9,881 bases of DNA from Patescibacteria group bacterium (lineage in GTDB: Bacteria; Patescibacteriota; Patescibacteriia; Patescibacteriales; GWC2-42-12), in assembly GCA_018817545.1 (NCBI GenBank), contig JAHITL010000101.1:1-9881 (forward strand), written 5' to 3'. The notes under the pieces are model-generated. The model saw only the letters and a list, made by a program, of their open reading frames with translations. It was not told the DNA's origin and did no database searches. Positions 1-6,056 of the stretch are shown piece after piece (position 1 is the first letter of the stretch; each line of letters opens with the position of its first letter). The translations under genes and the position numbers were made by a program.

Positions 1-12
1 CCCGTTTCTTTT

Positions 13-44
13 TTTGTCATTCCCGTGAAAACGGGAATCCAGGA
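13..44. repeat. GTCAT-headed palindromic repeat, left copy
   Basis: A 32-nt sequence that recurs as an exact reverse complement at 198-229. Its core is a hairpin with arms ATTCCCGT (19-26) and ACGGGAAT (31-38) closing a GAAA loop, preceded by TTTGTC and followed by CCAGGA. Small hairpins of this kind are common dispersed intergenic repeats in bacterial genomes. No T-run follows it on either strand, so it is not a terminator as read. Confidence 0.85.
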
Positions 45-90
45 TTAAACGTACAAATGTTATTATAATATATCAAAATAAATCACTCAA

Positions 91-114
91 TATAAAATTA
101 TCTATAAAATTATC
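91..114. repeat. Two exact tandem copies of a 12-nt AT-rich unit
   Basis: TATAAAATTATC occurs at 91-102 and again at 103-114 with no spacer. It lies inside the AT-rich core between the two inverted palindromic repeats. No coding potential is seen in 1-244. Confidence 0.8.
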
Positions 115-197
115 TTTTGTTTATTAATATTTTTTAAAATAAACTATTTTTTCAGTGCTATTTTTAACTGTAGAATTTTCATCTTCTTACCTCTTAC

Positions 198-229
198 TCC
201 TGGATTCCCGTTTTCACGGGAATGACAAA
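198..229. repeat. GTCAT-headed palindromic repeat, right copy (inverted)
   Basis: Exact reverse complement of 13-44 over 32 nt, with hairpin arms 204-211 and 216-223. It begins 15 nt beyond the clpP stop codon on the minus strand, but no uridine run follows in that direction, so a terminator role is not supported. With the left copy it brackets a 217-nt block (13-229) like terminal inverted repeats. I see no target-site duplication. Confidence 0.85.
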
Positions 230-244
230 GAGGACGGAATTTAA

Positions 245-823
245 TTATTTACTAATAACTTTATCAATTATGCCATACTTAACAGCTTCTTCGGCAGACA
301 TAAAATAATCACGATCAGTATCTTTTCCAATTACACTAATTGGTTGACCAGTGTGTTTTGCTAAAACTTTATTTAACTTTTCTCTTGTTCTTAAAATATG
401 TTCAGAATGAATTTTAATATCAGATGCCTGTCCTTCAAAACCGCCCATAACTTGATGGATTAATATCTCTGAATTAGGCAAAGAGAATCTTTTGCCATGA
501 GCTCCCGCTGATAAAAGCACTGCTCCCATAGAAGCAGCCATCCCTACACAAATAGTTGAAATATCAGATTTTACATATTGCATTGTATCATAAATTGCCA
601 TACCTGCCGTTACTGATCCACCAGGAGTATTAATATAAAATTTAATATCTTTATTTTTTTCTTCTGCATCTAAAAATAAAAGTTGCGCAATTACAATATT
701 AGCGACATGATCGCTTACTGGCTCGCCTAAAAAAATAATTCTATCTTTTAATAAACGAGAATAAATATCATAAGCTCGTTCGCCTTGACCTGTTTTTTCA
801 ATAACTGTTGGAATTAAAGTCAT
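245..823 (-). CDS. clpP: ATP-dependent Clp protease proteolytic subunit ClpP
   Basis: Serine peptidase (family S14) that forms the tetradecameric barrel degrading proteins fed by a Clp ATPase such as ClpX in the cytoplasm. The 192 residues match the usual length of about 195. The catalytic triad is visible: Ser98 in GMAASMGA, His123 in ILIHQVMGG and Asp172 in DTDRDYF. The oxyanion strand [10 protein letters not shown] (65-74) and the N-terminal [15 protein letters not shown] segment are also intact. There is essentially no processed propeptide. The ATG start is preceded only by an A/T-rich leader with no Shine-Dalgarno, as for the other housekeeping genes here. No clpX or tig gene is present in the window. 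The gene stands alone between a palindromic repeat and a long stem-loop. Confidence 0.97.
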   Translation of the reverse strand: MTLIPTVIEKTGQGERAYDIYSRLLKDRIIFLGEPVSDHVANIVIAQLLFLDAEEKNKDIKFYINTPGGSVTAGMAIYDTMQYVKSDISTICVGMAASMGAVLLSAGAHGKRFSLPNSEILIHQVMGGFEGQASDIKIHSEHILRTREKLNKVLAKHTGQPISVIGKDTDRDYFMSAEEAVKYGIIDKVISK

Positions 824-875
824 AGATTTTATATTTTAAATTTTATAATTTTAGATTTACACTTTTAATTAATGA

Positions 876-929
876 GTTTTGTTAATTCGGATATAGCTAA
901 AAAAAATCTATAATCCGAATTAACAAAAC
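876..929. other. Long perfect stem-loop between an orphan gene and clpP
   Basis: Arms GTTTTGTTAATTCGGAT (876-892) and its exact complement (913-929) give 17 base pairs. The helix can continue with ATAG/CTAT (893-896, 908-911) past one bulged A, leaving a loop of about 11 nt. It starts 7 nt after the stop codon of the minus-strand gene 937-1386, the position of a 3' end. On the minus strand the stem is not followed by a T-run, so it is either a non-canonical terminator, an mRNA-stabilising 3' hairpin, or a repeat. Confidence 0.75.
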
Positions 930-936
930 AATTTAG

Positions 937-1386
937 TTAGTTTGTTGAGAGACTTTTTTTAATCTCTTCTTTCTTCTGTAAAAATATCCCTTGCTTTTGT
1001 ACAAGGTTCCTTCTTATTATTTCTAAGGACTCCTTACTTATTTTCTTTATCCAACAAAAAGTATTAAGAAAATTTAAATTTTCATCATCCTTTTCTTCAC
1101 TTATGCCACTTAAAATAAAAAAAGAACATCTTGATTCAAAATTATATCCTCTTTCTACTGTCTTCGGAATCGCGTGTGAACAAACGCCACACGTTGTAAA
1201 ATTCTTTTCTATTTTTTCTCCTAAAACTTCTTCTTCAAGAAGCTTTATCATCTTTTCCACTTTCTCTATTAAACAAGAAAAGTGCTCTAGCTCGTAATCA
1301 TTTCCTTTTTCTTCCTTTTTTAAATTACCAGAATTAAACGGATCAAACAAATCATTTGAATTGCAACCGAATAAATCACTCATCAT
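937..1386 (-). CDS. Orphan 149-residue protein with Cys cluster, unknown function
   Basis: I do not recognise this protein. It has no signal peptide or membrane segment and is presumably cytosolic. Residues 31-60 and 115-149 are charged and probably helical. Between them is a Cys/His set: Cys66 and Cys69 (TCGVCSH, then His71), Cys87 (RCSFF) and Cys111 (FCW), which could bind zinc or an Fe-S cluster; Cys8 and Cys38 lie outside it. Start: ATG at 1386 has GGAGG 7 nt upstream, and a second ATG follows at once. Codon use differs from the neighbours: about half of the lysines are AAG and most isoleucines are ATA, whereas rpsF and ppsA use almost only AAA and mostly ATT. Promoter-like boxes lie at 1425-1452 and a stem-loop follows the stop. 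It is probably a real gene, given its strong initiation signal, intact frame and flanking signals. Confidence 0.75.
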   Translation of the reverse strand: MMSDLFGCNSNDLFDPFNSGNLKKEEKGNDYELEHFSCLIEKVEKMIKLLEEEVLGEKIEKNFTTCGVCSHAIPKTVERGYNFESRCSFFILSGISEEKDDENLNFLNTFCWIKKISKESLEIIRRNLVQKQGIFLQKKEEIKKSLSTN

Positions 1387-1393
1387 CTTGCCC

Positions 1394-1402
1394 CCTCCCT
1401 TT
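1394..1402 (-). promoter_or_regulatory. Strong Shine-Dalgarno of the orphan gene 937-1386
   Basis: Minus strand AAAGGGAGG with GGAGG at 1394-1398, 7 nt from the ATG at 1386. This is an ideal ribosome binding site. None of clpP, ppsA, rpsF, ssb, rpsR or efp has any such motif. Confidence 0.85.
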
Positions 1403-1420
1403 AAATAAACTAAAAACTTT

Positions 1421-1440
1421 TACAATTCTAATGAATTGTA
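1421..1440. promoter_or_regulatory. Perfect 8-bp palindrome over a predicted -10 box, operator candidate
   Basis: Arms TACAATTC (1421-1428) and GAATTGTA (1433-1440) with a TAAT spacer. It overlaps the proposed -10 of the orphan gene promoter at 1425-1430, where a repressor dimer would block RNA polymerase. Functional assignment is inference. Confidence 0.4.
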
Positions 1441-1452
1441 GTTGCGTAACAA
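1425..1452 (-). promoter_or_regulatory. Sigma-70-like promoter candidate for gene 937-1386
   Basis: On the minus strand TTGTTA (1447-1452), a 16-nt spacer and TAGAAT (1425-1430). This places the transcript start near 1418 and gives a leader of about 32 nt carrying the Shine-Dalgarno. In sequence this AT-rich, some matches arise by chance. Confidence 0.45.
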
Positions 1453-1610
1453 CTTATTGATCAAAAATAAAAATAATTTAAACCAAAAAACTGCTACGCA
1501 ATAATGCAAGAGAACAAATAATTTTTTTAAAGAACGATTAAAAGAACAATTCTTTATACTATATTTTGAAAAATATTACAAGATATGTTATTATTAAAAA
1601 AGGAAACAAA

Positions 1611-1706
1611 TCTCTCACGCTGATTACAGGGTTCGAGATGACAAAAAGAGATTACAGGGCTCTGGATGACAAAAGGGAAATTGTAAAGTTCGAGATGACA
1701 AAAAAA
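1611..1706. repeat. Degenerate 28-nt tandem array, dispersed-repeat copy
   Basis: Three units of exactly 28 nt at 1623-1650, 1651-1678 and 1679-1706, each ending in GATGACAAAA with variable interiors such as ATTACAGGGTTCGA. The first unit plus the 12 nt before it (1611-1622) matches 9226-9266 almost exactly. On the minus strand each unit starts with a T-run and GTCAT, as do the repeats at 13-44 and 198-229. Confidence 0.8.
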
Positions 1707-1715
1707 ATTTATTTT

Positions 1716-1766
1716 AAAATTACAAAATTAAAAATTATTTAAAAATTACAAAATTAAAAATTATTT
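1716..1766. repeat. 25-nt AT-rich direct repeat, two exact copies
   Basis: A 25-nt unit beginning AAAATTACAAAATTA occurs at 1716-1740 and again at 1742-1766, separated by a single A. This is a tandem duplication in low-complexity intergenic DNA. Confidence 0.8.
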
Positions 1767-1871
1767 TAAAATCTAAAATTTATTAATTCTACATTTATCA
1801 ATGTTATTATATTAATCTATGTCTAAAATCTATATCTAACTTATAAAAAATCTTAATATAAATTTAAAAAT

Positions 1872-2297
1872 ATGTCCAATCAAAATCACAAAACAAACAA
1901 CAAAACAAAAGAAACAATTAACAAAAAAGAGACAATTAATAAAACAAAAGGACCAAGTAAAAAAATAAATAATGACACAACCGCTGATATTAATGCAGCT
2001 GACATTGAAAAAAATAAAAATATGGCAGCTTTATCATATATTTGGATTCTTTGTTTAGTTCCGCTTTTAGGAAATCGTGATTCCAAGTTTGCTCAATTTC
2101 ATGCCAAACAAGGTTTAGTTTTATTTATTGTGGAAATTATAGCAGGCATCTTAATTTTTATTCCTCTTTTTGGACAACTATTTATGCTAGCGCTATTAGT
2201 AATTTCAGTAATGGGCGTTGTTAAAGCTCAAAATGGCGAATGGTGGAAGATTCCTTACATTTATGATTGGAGTAAAAAAATTAACTTAAATCTTTAG
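1872..2297 (+). CDS. Small DUF4870/Tic20-like membrane protein
   Basis: 141 residues. The first 45 or so are a low-complexity, Lys/Asn/Thr-rich hydrophilic tail with near repeats (KETINKKETINKTK). A compact membrane domain follows with about three hydrophobic segments at roughly 51-66, 81-99 and 101-117. The pattern of AALSYIWILCLVPLL, then FAQFHAKQGLVLFI, then a C-terminal GVVKAQNGEWWKIPYI is typical of the DUF4870/Tic20-like family, whose bacterial function is not established. The FHAKQG turn between segments 1 and 2 and the closing WWKIP are the most recognisable parts. The ATG at 1872 has no Shine-Dalgarno, and an in-frame Met51 at the start of the conserved domain is a possible alternative start. 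ppsA starts 82 nt downstream with no visible terminator between, so co-transcription is possible. Confidence 0.8.
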   Translation: MSNQNHKTNNKTKETINKKETINKTKGPSKKINNDTTADINAADIEKNKNMAALSYIWILCLVPLLGNRDSKFAQFHAKQGLVLFIVEIIAGILIFIPLFGQLFMLALLVISVMGVVKAQNGEWWKIPYIYDWSKKINLNL

Positions 2298-2379
2298 TTC
2301 CCTTATCCCAAGCCCTTTTTCTATTTTAAATGAGCAAAAAACAAAAAATTATTTTAATTTAATAAAAAAAATAAAAATT

Positions 2380-4728
2380 ATGATTTTTACAAAATTTTTC
2401 GATCAAATTACTATAAAAGATGTGCCACAAGTTGGCGGCAAAAACGCTTCTTTAGGCGAAATGTACAGCAAATTAACAAAAACTGGAATTAATATTCCTA
2501 ATGGATTTGCAACAACAGCAGATGCTTATACTTCTTTCTTAACATCAACTAATTTAACAGAAAAAATTGAAAAAATTCTCAACAAATTAGACACTAAAAA
2601 TGTCATTGATTTAGCAAAACGTGGAAATGCAGTTCGCAAATTAATAATTGCAACGCAAATGCCAAAAGAATTTGAGACAGCAATAATTAATGCATATAAA
2701 AAATTGTCTGATTTCTATAATACAAAAAATTTGCATGTAGCTGTCCGTTCAAGCGCGACTGCTGAAGATTTACCAAATGCATCTTTTGCTGGCCAACAAG
2801 AAAGTTATTTAAATATTTCAGGCGAAGTTGAACTTTTAATTGCTGTAAAAAAATGCATTGCTTCTTTATTTACTAATCGCGCAATCTCTTATCGTGTTGA
2901 TAAAGGATTTGATTATTCTAAAATTTCATTATCAGTAGGAATTCAAAAAATGGTCCGCTCTGATCTTGCTTCTTCTGGCGTAATGTTCACAATTGACACA
3001 GAAAGCGGTTTTGCCAATACTGTTTTAATAAATTCTATTTATGGATTAGGCGAAAATATTGTTCAAGGAAAAGTTAATCCAGATGAATTTTATGTTTTTA
3101 AACCAACTCGCGCTATTATTTCTCGTTCTTTAAGCAGAAAAAAAATAAAAATGATTTACAACTCAGATCCCAAAAAACCAGTTCGCGATGTTCAAGTAGC
3201 AATAAATGATCAAACAGAACAATCAATCAGCGATAAACATGTCATTCAATTAGCAGATTGGGGAATAAAAATTGAAAAACATTATAACAGACCTATGGAT
3301 ATTGAATGGGCATTAGATGGTTTAGATAATCAACTTTATATTATTCAAGCAAGACCAGAAACAATCCATTCAGTCCGCGATTATAGCGTTATTGAAGAAT
3401 ATGTTTTAGAAAAAAAAGGAAAAATTATCACAACTGGTCGCAGCGTTGGCAGTAGAATTGGAGCAGGAAAAGCCAACAAAATTATGGACATTAAAGATAT
3501 TAGCAAATTCAAACAAGGTGAAATTTTAGTAACAGATATGACTGATCCTGACTGGGAACCAATTATGAAAATCGCATCAGCTATTGTTACTGACAAAGGC
3601 GGTCGCACTTGTCATGCAGCAATTATTTCTCGCGAATTAGGAATCCCATGCTTAGTTGGAACAAATGATGTCAGTAAAAAAATTATTACTAACCAAGAAA
3701 TAACTGTAAGTTGCGCTGAAGGCGACACTGGATTTGTTTATCAAGATAAATTACCATTTAAAATTAACAAAACAAATATTAAAAATTTACAACGTCCAAA
3801 AACAAAAATTATGATGAATATTGGTTCACCTGAAATTGCTTTTGCTTCTTCTTTTATTCCTAATGACGGTGTTGGTTTAGCTCGTGAAGAATTTATTATT
3901 AATGATTCAATAAAAATTCATCCATTAGCTTTAATAAATTATGCAAAAATAAAAGACGCAAAAACTAAAAAACAAATTGATCAGCTAACAATCGGTTATA
4001 CAGATAAAAAACAATTTTATGTTGATAAATTAGCTGAAGGAATGGCAACAATCGCAGCTGCTTTTTATCCCAAAGATGTTATTATTAGATTTTCTGATTT
4101 TAAAACCAATGAATACGCAAACTTAATTGGCGGAGCAGAATACGAGCCGATTGAAGGCAATCCAATGATTGGATGGCGTGGAGCTTCTCGTTATTATGAT
4201 GAAAAATTTAAAAGCGCATTTATTTTAGAATGCCAAGCAATTAAAAAAGTTCGCGAAGAAATGAAATTAACAAATTTAAAAGCGATGGTGCCTTTTTGCA
4301 GAACAATTGAAGAAGCTAAAAAAGTTATAAAAATTATTAAAGACAATGGCTTAGAACAAGGCAAAAATAATTTTGAACTTTATTGTATGATAGAAATACC
4401 TTCAAATGTTATTTTAGCTGAAGAATTCGCAAAATTATTTGATGGTTTTTCAATCGGCTCTAATGATTTGACACAACTCACATTGGGAGTAGATCGCGAT
4501 AGCTCTTTAGTTAGCCATATTTATGATGAAAATAATCAAGCTGTTAAAACTTTAATTAAACAAATAATACAAGTTGCTAAAAAAAATAAAGTTAAAATTG
4601 GTATCTGCGGTCAAGCTCCAAGCGACTTTCCAGACTTTGCCAAATTCGTAGTTGCTTGCGGAATTGATAGCATTTCTCTAAACCCTGACACAGTAGTAAA
4701 AACCACTTTAGCAATTTTAAAAAAATAA
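2380..4728 (+). CDS. ppsA: Phosphoenolpyruvate synthase (pyruvate, water dikinase)
   Basis: Catalyses pyruvate + ATP + H2O to PEP + AMP + phosphate through a phosphohistidine intermediate. The 782 residues match full-length PpsA (about 790). The N-terminal ATP-binding PPDK domain covers about 15-340, with GGKNASLGEM (19-28), VAVRSSATAEDLPNASFAGQ and the end motif IIQARPET. The swivelling PEP-utiliser domain contains the catalytic His412 in GGRTCHAAIISRELGIPC. The C-terminal TIM-barrel PEP-binding domain (about 475-782) has GGAEYEPIEGNPMIGWRGASR, GSNDLTQLTLGVDRDS and the acid-base Cys743 in GICGQAPSD. All key residues are present, so it should be active. In a fermentative minimal-metabolism cell it may serve gluconeogenesis or, in reverse, ATP formation; direction is inference. 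Lysine codons are almost exclusively AAA. There is no Shine-Dalgarno before the ATG. Transcription probably ends at 4807-4852. Confidence 0.97.
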   Translation: MIFTKFFDQITIKDVPQVGGKNASLGEMYSKLTKTGINIPNGFATTADAYTSFLTSTNLTEKIEKILNKLDTKNVIDLAKRGNAVRKLIIATQMPKEFETAIINAYKKLSDFYNTKNLHVAVRSSATAEDLPNASFAGQQESYLNISGEVELLIAVKKCIASLFTNRAISYRVDKGFDYSKISLSVGIQKMVRSDLASSGVMFTIDTESGFANTVLINSIYGLGENIVQGKVNPDEFYVFKPTRAIISRSLSRKKIKMIYNSDPKKPVRDVQVAINDQTEQSISDKHVIQLADWGIKIEKHYNRPMDIEWALDGLDNQLYIIQARPETIHSVRDYSVIEEYVLEKKGKIITTGRSVGSRIGAGKANKIMDIKDISKFKQGEILVTDMTDPDWEPIMKIASAIVTDKGGRTCHAAIISRELGIPCLVGTNDVSKKIITNQEITVSCAEGDTGFVYQDKLPFKINKTNIKNLQRPKTKIMMNIGSPEIAFASSFIPNDGVGLAREEFIINDSIKIHPLALINYAKIKDAKTKKQIDQLTIGYTDKKQFYVDKLAEGMATIAAAFYPKDVIIRFSDFKTNEYANLIGGAEYEPIEGNPMIGWRGASRYYDEKFKSAFILECQAIKKVREEMKLTNLKAMVPFCRTIEEAKKVIKIIKDNGLEQGKNNFELYCMIEIPSNVILAEEFAKLFDGFSIGSNDLTQLTLGVDRDSSLVSHIYDENNQAVKTLIKQIIQVAKKNKVKIGICGQAPSDFPDFAKFVVACGIDSISLNPDTVVKTTLAILKK

Positions 4729-4758
4729 TCATTTTTTACTACTCTTCATAAGGTTTGT

Positions 4759-4799
4759 CTCAAAATACCCCATAAGGGGGGGTTAATAGGGTTATTGAG
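4759..4799 (+). other. Imperfect stem-loop in the ppsA 3' region
   Basis: CTCAA (4759-4763) can pair with TTGAG (4795-4799), and TA-CCC (4766-4770) with GGG-TTA (4789-4794) past small bulges. The alternative is CCCC (4768-4771) pairing with the adjacent six-G run (4776-4781). The two foldings exclude each other. No role is known to me. Confidence 0.35.
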
Positions 4800-4806
4800 T
4801 TTAATG

Positions 4807-4852
4807 GGTCTGTCGCCGAATACGGTATTCGGCGACAGACCTTTCGTGTTTT
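4807..4852 (+). terminator. Strong intrinsic terminator after ppsA
   Basis: A perfect 17-bp palindrome, GGTCTGTCGCCGAATAC (4807-4823) with its complement at 4825-4841 around one central G. The innermost pairs must open to form the loop. It is far more GC-rich than its surroundings and is followed by TTTCGTGTTTTCTTG and then seven Ts. It separates ppsA from the exported protein gene. On the minus strand no T-run follows, so it acts for the plus strand. Confidence 0.75.
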
Positions 4853-4877
4853 CTTGTTTTTTTATTTACTTTTTTCT

Positions 4878-6002
4878 ATGTTAGATATTAAATATAAATT
4901 TTTCTTATTTCTCTTATTTTTTTTATTTTTTTTATTTCCATCAAACACGATAGCTCAAGAGAAAATAAAAGATATAGGATTTCTAACTAAAAATATTTGG
5001 TATTCAAAAACACCTTTTTTTGATGGAGACTCAATAAGAATTTATACAATTGTTAATAATAGCACTAAAGAAGATGTAATTGGAAAAATAACATTTTATG
5101 ATAATAAAAAAATAATTGGCTCTAATAATTTTTCAATGATTAGCGGAGGACCAGGAGCAATTGTTTGGATAGATTGGCAAGTCTCTACTGGAGAACATTT
5201 TATTTTAGCCGAAATTAATGAAGCAAAAATTGCTAAAAAAGACGGAACCTTTGTTAACATAACTTTAGAAAATTCCCATTCTTCAGTTGATTCTCTTGAT
5301 GTTGACATTGACACTGATAAAGATGGGATTGGAAATAAAGAAGATCAAGATGATGATAATGATGGAATGTCAGATAAAGAAGAGATAGCGCTAGGTTTAG
5401 ATCCACTAAATCCAGACAGCGATAATGACGGAGTAAAAGATTCTATTGACACAAAACCGAAAGATCCTAATATTTCTAAAGAAATACCAATTCTAAAACA
5501 AGAAATTTTAAAACCAGATAGTTTAAAATTAGAAACTGAAAAAGATGAAACAAAAGACTCTATTGACGCAAAGCCAGAAGACTCAAATATTTTTAAAGAA
5601 ATTTATTCTACATACAAATCATCGGGTTTTATCCCAAGCATAAAAAAATCTCAAGAAAAAATAATTCCATTAATAAAAAAAGTGCCTCAAGAGATTGATT
5701 CATTTCTTGAAAAAAAAGAAGAAGCATTAAAATTAAAAGTAGAAGAAAAAAATAAAATTCCAGAAATAAAAAAAACTAAAGAAATAAAAAAAAGAATTTT
5801 TTCTTTTGAAAAAGAAAAAAGAGAAGATGGAATTTCTCAATTTAAAAAGCTAATAGAAGGAAAAAAAGAAAAAAAAGAAATCGCTGGATGGCTATTCTCA
5901 GATTTTTTAATTTTCGTTTTAGAAAAAAGAATAATTATTTTTTATAGTAGTTTAGTTTTATTCTTTTTATTTTTATTAAAATACATTAAAAATCGCAGAT
6001 AA
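4878..6002 (+). CDS. Exported, C-terminally anchored protein with type-3-thrombospondin-like Ca2+ repeats
   Basis: 374 residues from the ATG at 4878. An in-frame TTG at 4854 would add eight residues but lies in the T-rich tail of the preceding terminator, so the ATG is preferred. Residues 1-27 are a signal peptide: KYK, a long Phe/Leu core and a cleavage-like NTIAQ. Residues 28-135 form a beta-rich domain (SIRIYTIVNN, KITFYDNKKI, AIVWIDW) resembling Ig/CARDB-like modules. Residues 140-195 hold acidic calcium-binding repeats: DIDTDKDGIGNKEDQDDDNDGMSDKEE and then DSDNDGVKDSID. Next comes a Lys/Glu-rich stretch (200-335). A final hydrophobic helix (about 350-368) ends in KYIKNRR, which should leave the bulk outside and a basic cytoplasmic tail. 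It is a cell-surface or envelope protein by architecture; its partner or substrate is unknown. A 17-residue segment is duplicated (187-203 and 226-242). Confidence 0.85.
   Translation: MLDIKYKFFLFLLFFLFFLFPSNTIAQEKIKDIGFLTKNIWYSKTPFFDGDSIRIYTIVNNSTKEDVIGKITFYDNKKIIGSNNFSMISGGPGAIVWIDWQVSTGEHFILAEINEAKIAKKDGTFVNITLENSHSSVDSLDVDIDTDKDGIGNKEDQDDDNDGMSDKEEIALGLDPLNPDSDNDGVKDSIDTKPKDPNISKEIPILKQEILKPDSLKLETEKDETKDSIDAKPEDSNIFKEIYSTYKSSGFIPSIKKSQEKIIPLIKKVPQEIDSFLEKKEEALKLKVEEKNKIPEIKKTKEIKKRIFSFEKEKREDGISQFKKLIEGKKEKKEIAGWLFSDFLIFVLEKRIIIFYSSLVLFFLFLLKYIKNRR
5436..5486 (+). repeat. Intragenic duplication, first copy
   Basis: Encodes KDSIDTKPKDPNISKEI (residues 187-203) directly after the last calcium-binding repeat. 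It matches 5553-5603 at 13 of 17 residues, and the DNA is also similar. Confidence 0.8.
5553..5603 (+). repeat. Intragenic duplication, second copy
   Basis: Encodes KDSIDAKPEDSNIFKEI (residues 226-242), 117 nt after the first copy. The second copy lacks the preceding DxDxDG loop, so it has lost or never had the calcium site. Confidence 0.8.
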
Positions 6003-6021
6003 ATTTTCTATTGCATTTTTT

Positions 6022-6037
6022 TTTAACGTATGTTAAA
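6022..6037. promoter_or_regulatory. Palindrome over the predicted -35, operator candidate
   Basis: TTTAAC (6022-6027), spacer GTAT, GTTAAA (6032-6037). It overlaps the proposed -35 box at 6023-6028. No T-run follows, so it is not a terminator for the gene ending at 6002. An operator role is inference. Confidence 0.35.
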
Positions 6038-6050
6038 GTGCTAGCATAAT
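6023..6050 (+). promoter_or_regulatory. Promoter candidate for the rpsF leader RNA
   Basis: TTAACG (6023-6028), a 16-nt spacer and CATAAT (6045-6050), matching the sigma-70 boxes at 4 of 6 and 5 of 6. The start would be near 6057, just before the structured RNA. Confidence 0.5.
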
Positions 6051-6056
6051 TAAACA

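Larger units (their letters stand above)
1387..1871. other. Gene-free gap of 485 nt with repeats
   Basis: No reading frame here is convincing. The right end of the minus-strand unit holds the Shine-Dalgarno, promoter and palindrome described separately. Around 1530-1556 there is a weak 7-bp inverted repeat (TAAAGAA/TTCTTTA). The middle holds a 28-nt tandem array (1611-1706), followed by a 25-nt AT-rich direct repeat (1716-1766). The last 100 nt are a very AT-rich leader for gene 1872-2297 with no Shine-Dalgarno. Confidence 0.6.

Noticed and set aside
198..229. Terminator of clpP
   Set aside because: The hairpin is well placed 15 nt after the stop, but the sequence following it on the minus strand is CCAGGAGTAAG with no T-run.
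1103..1297. Plus-strand reading frame of 64 codons opposite the orphan gene
   Set aside because: It lies antisense within 937-1386, has low-complexity Ser/Phe composition and no start signal.
1611..1706. CRISPR array (28-nt period, three units)
   Set aside because: Units abut with no spacers and are degenerate; no cas genes are present.
4854..4877. TTG start adding eight residues to the exported protein
   Set aside because: It overlaps the T-rich tail of the ppsA terminator, has no ribosome binding site, and the ATG at 4878 begins a normal signal peptide.
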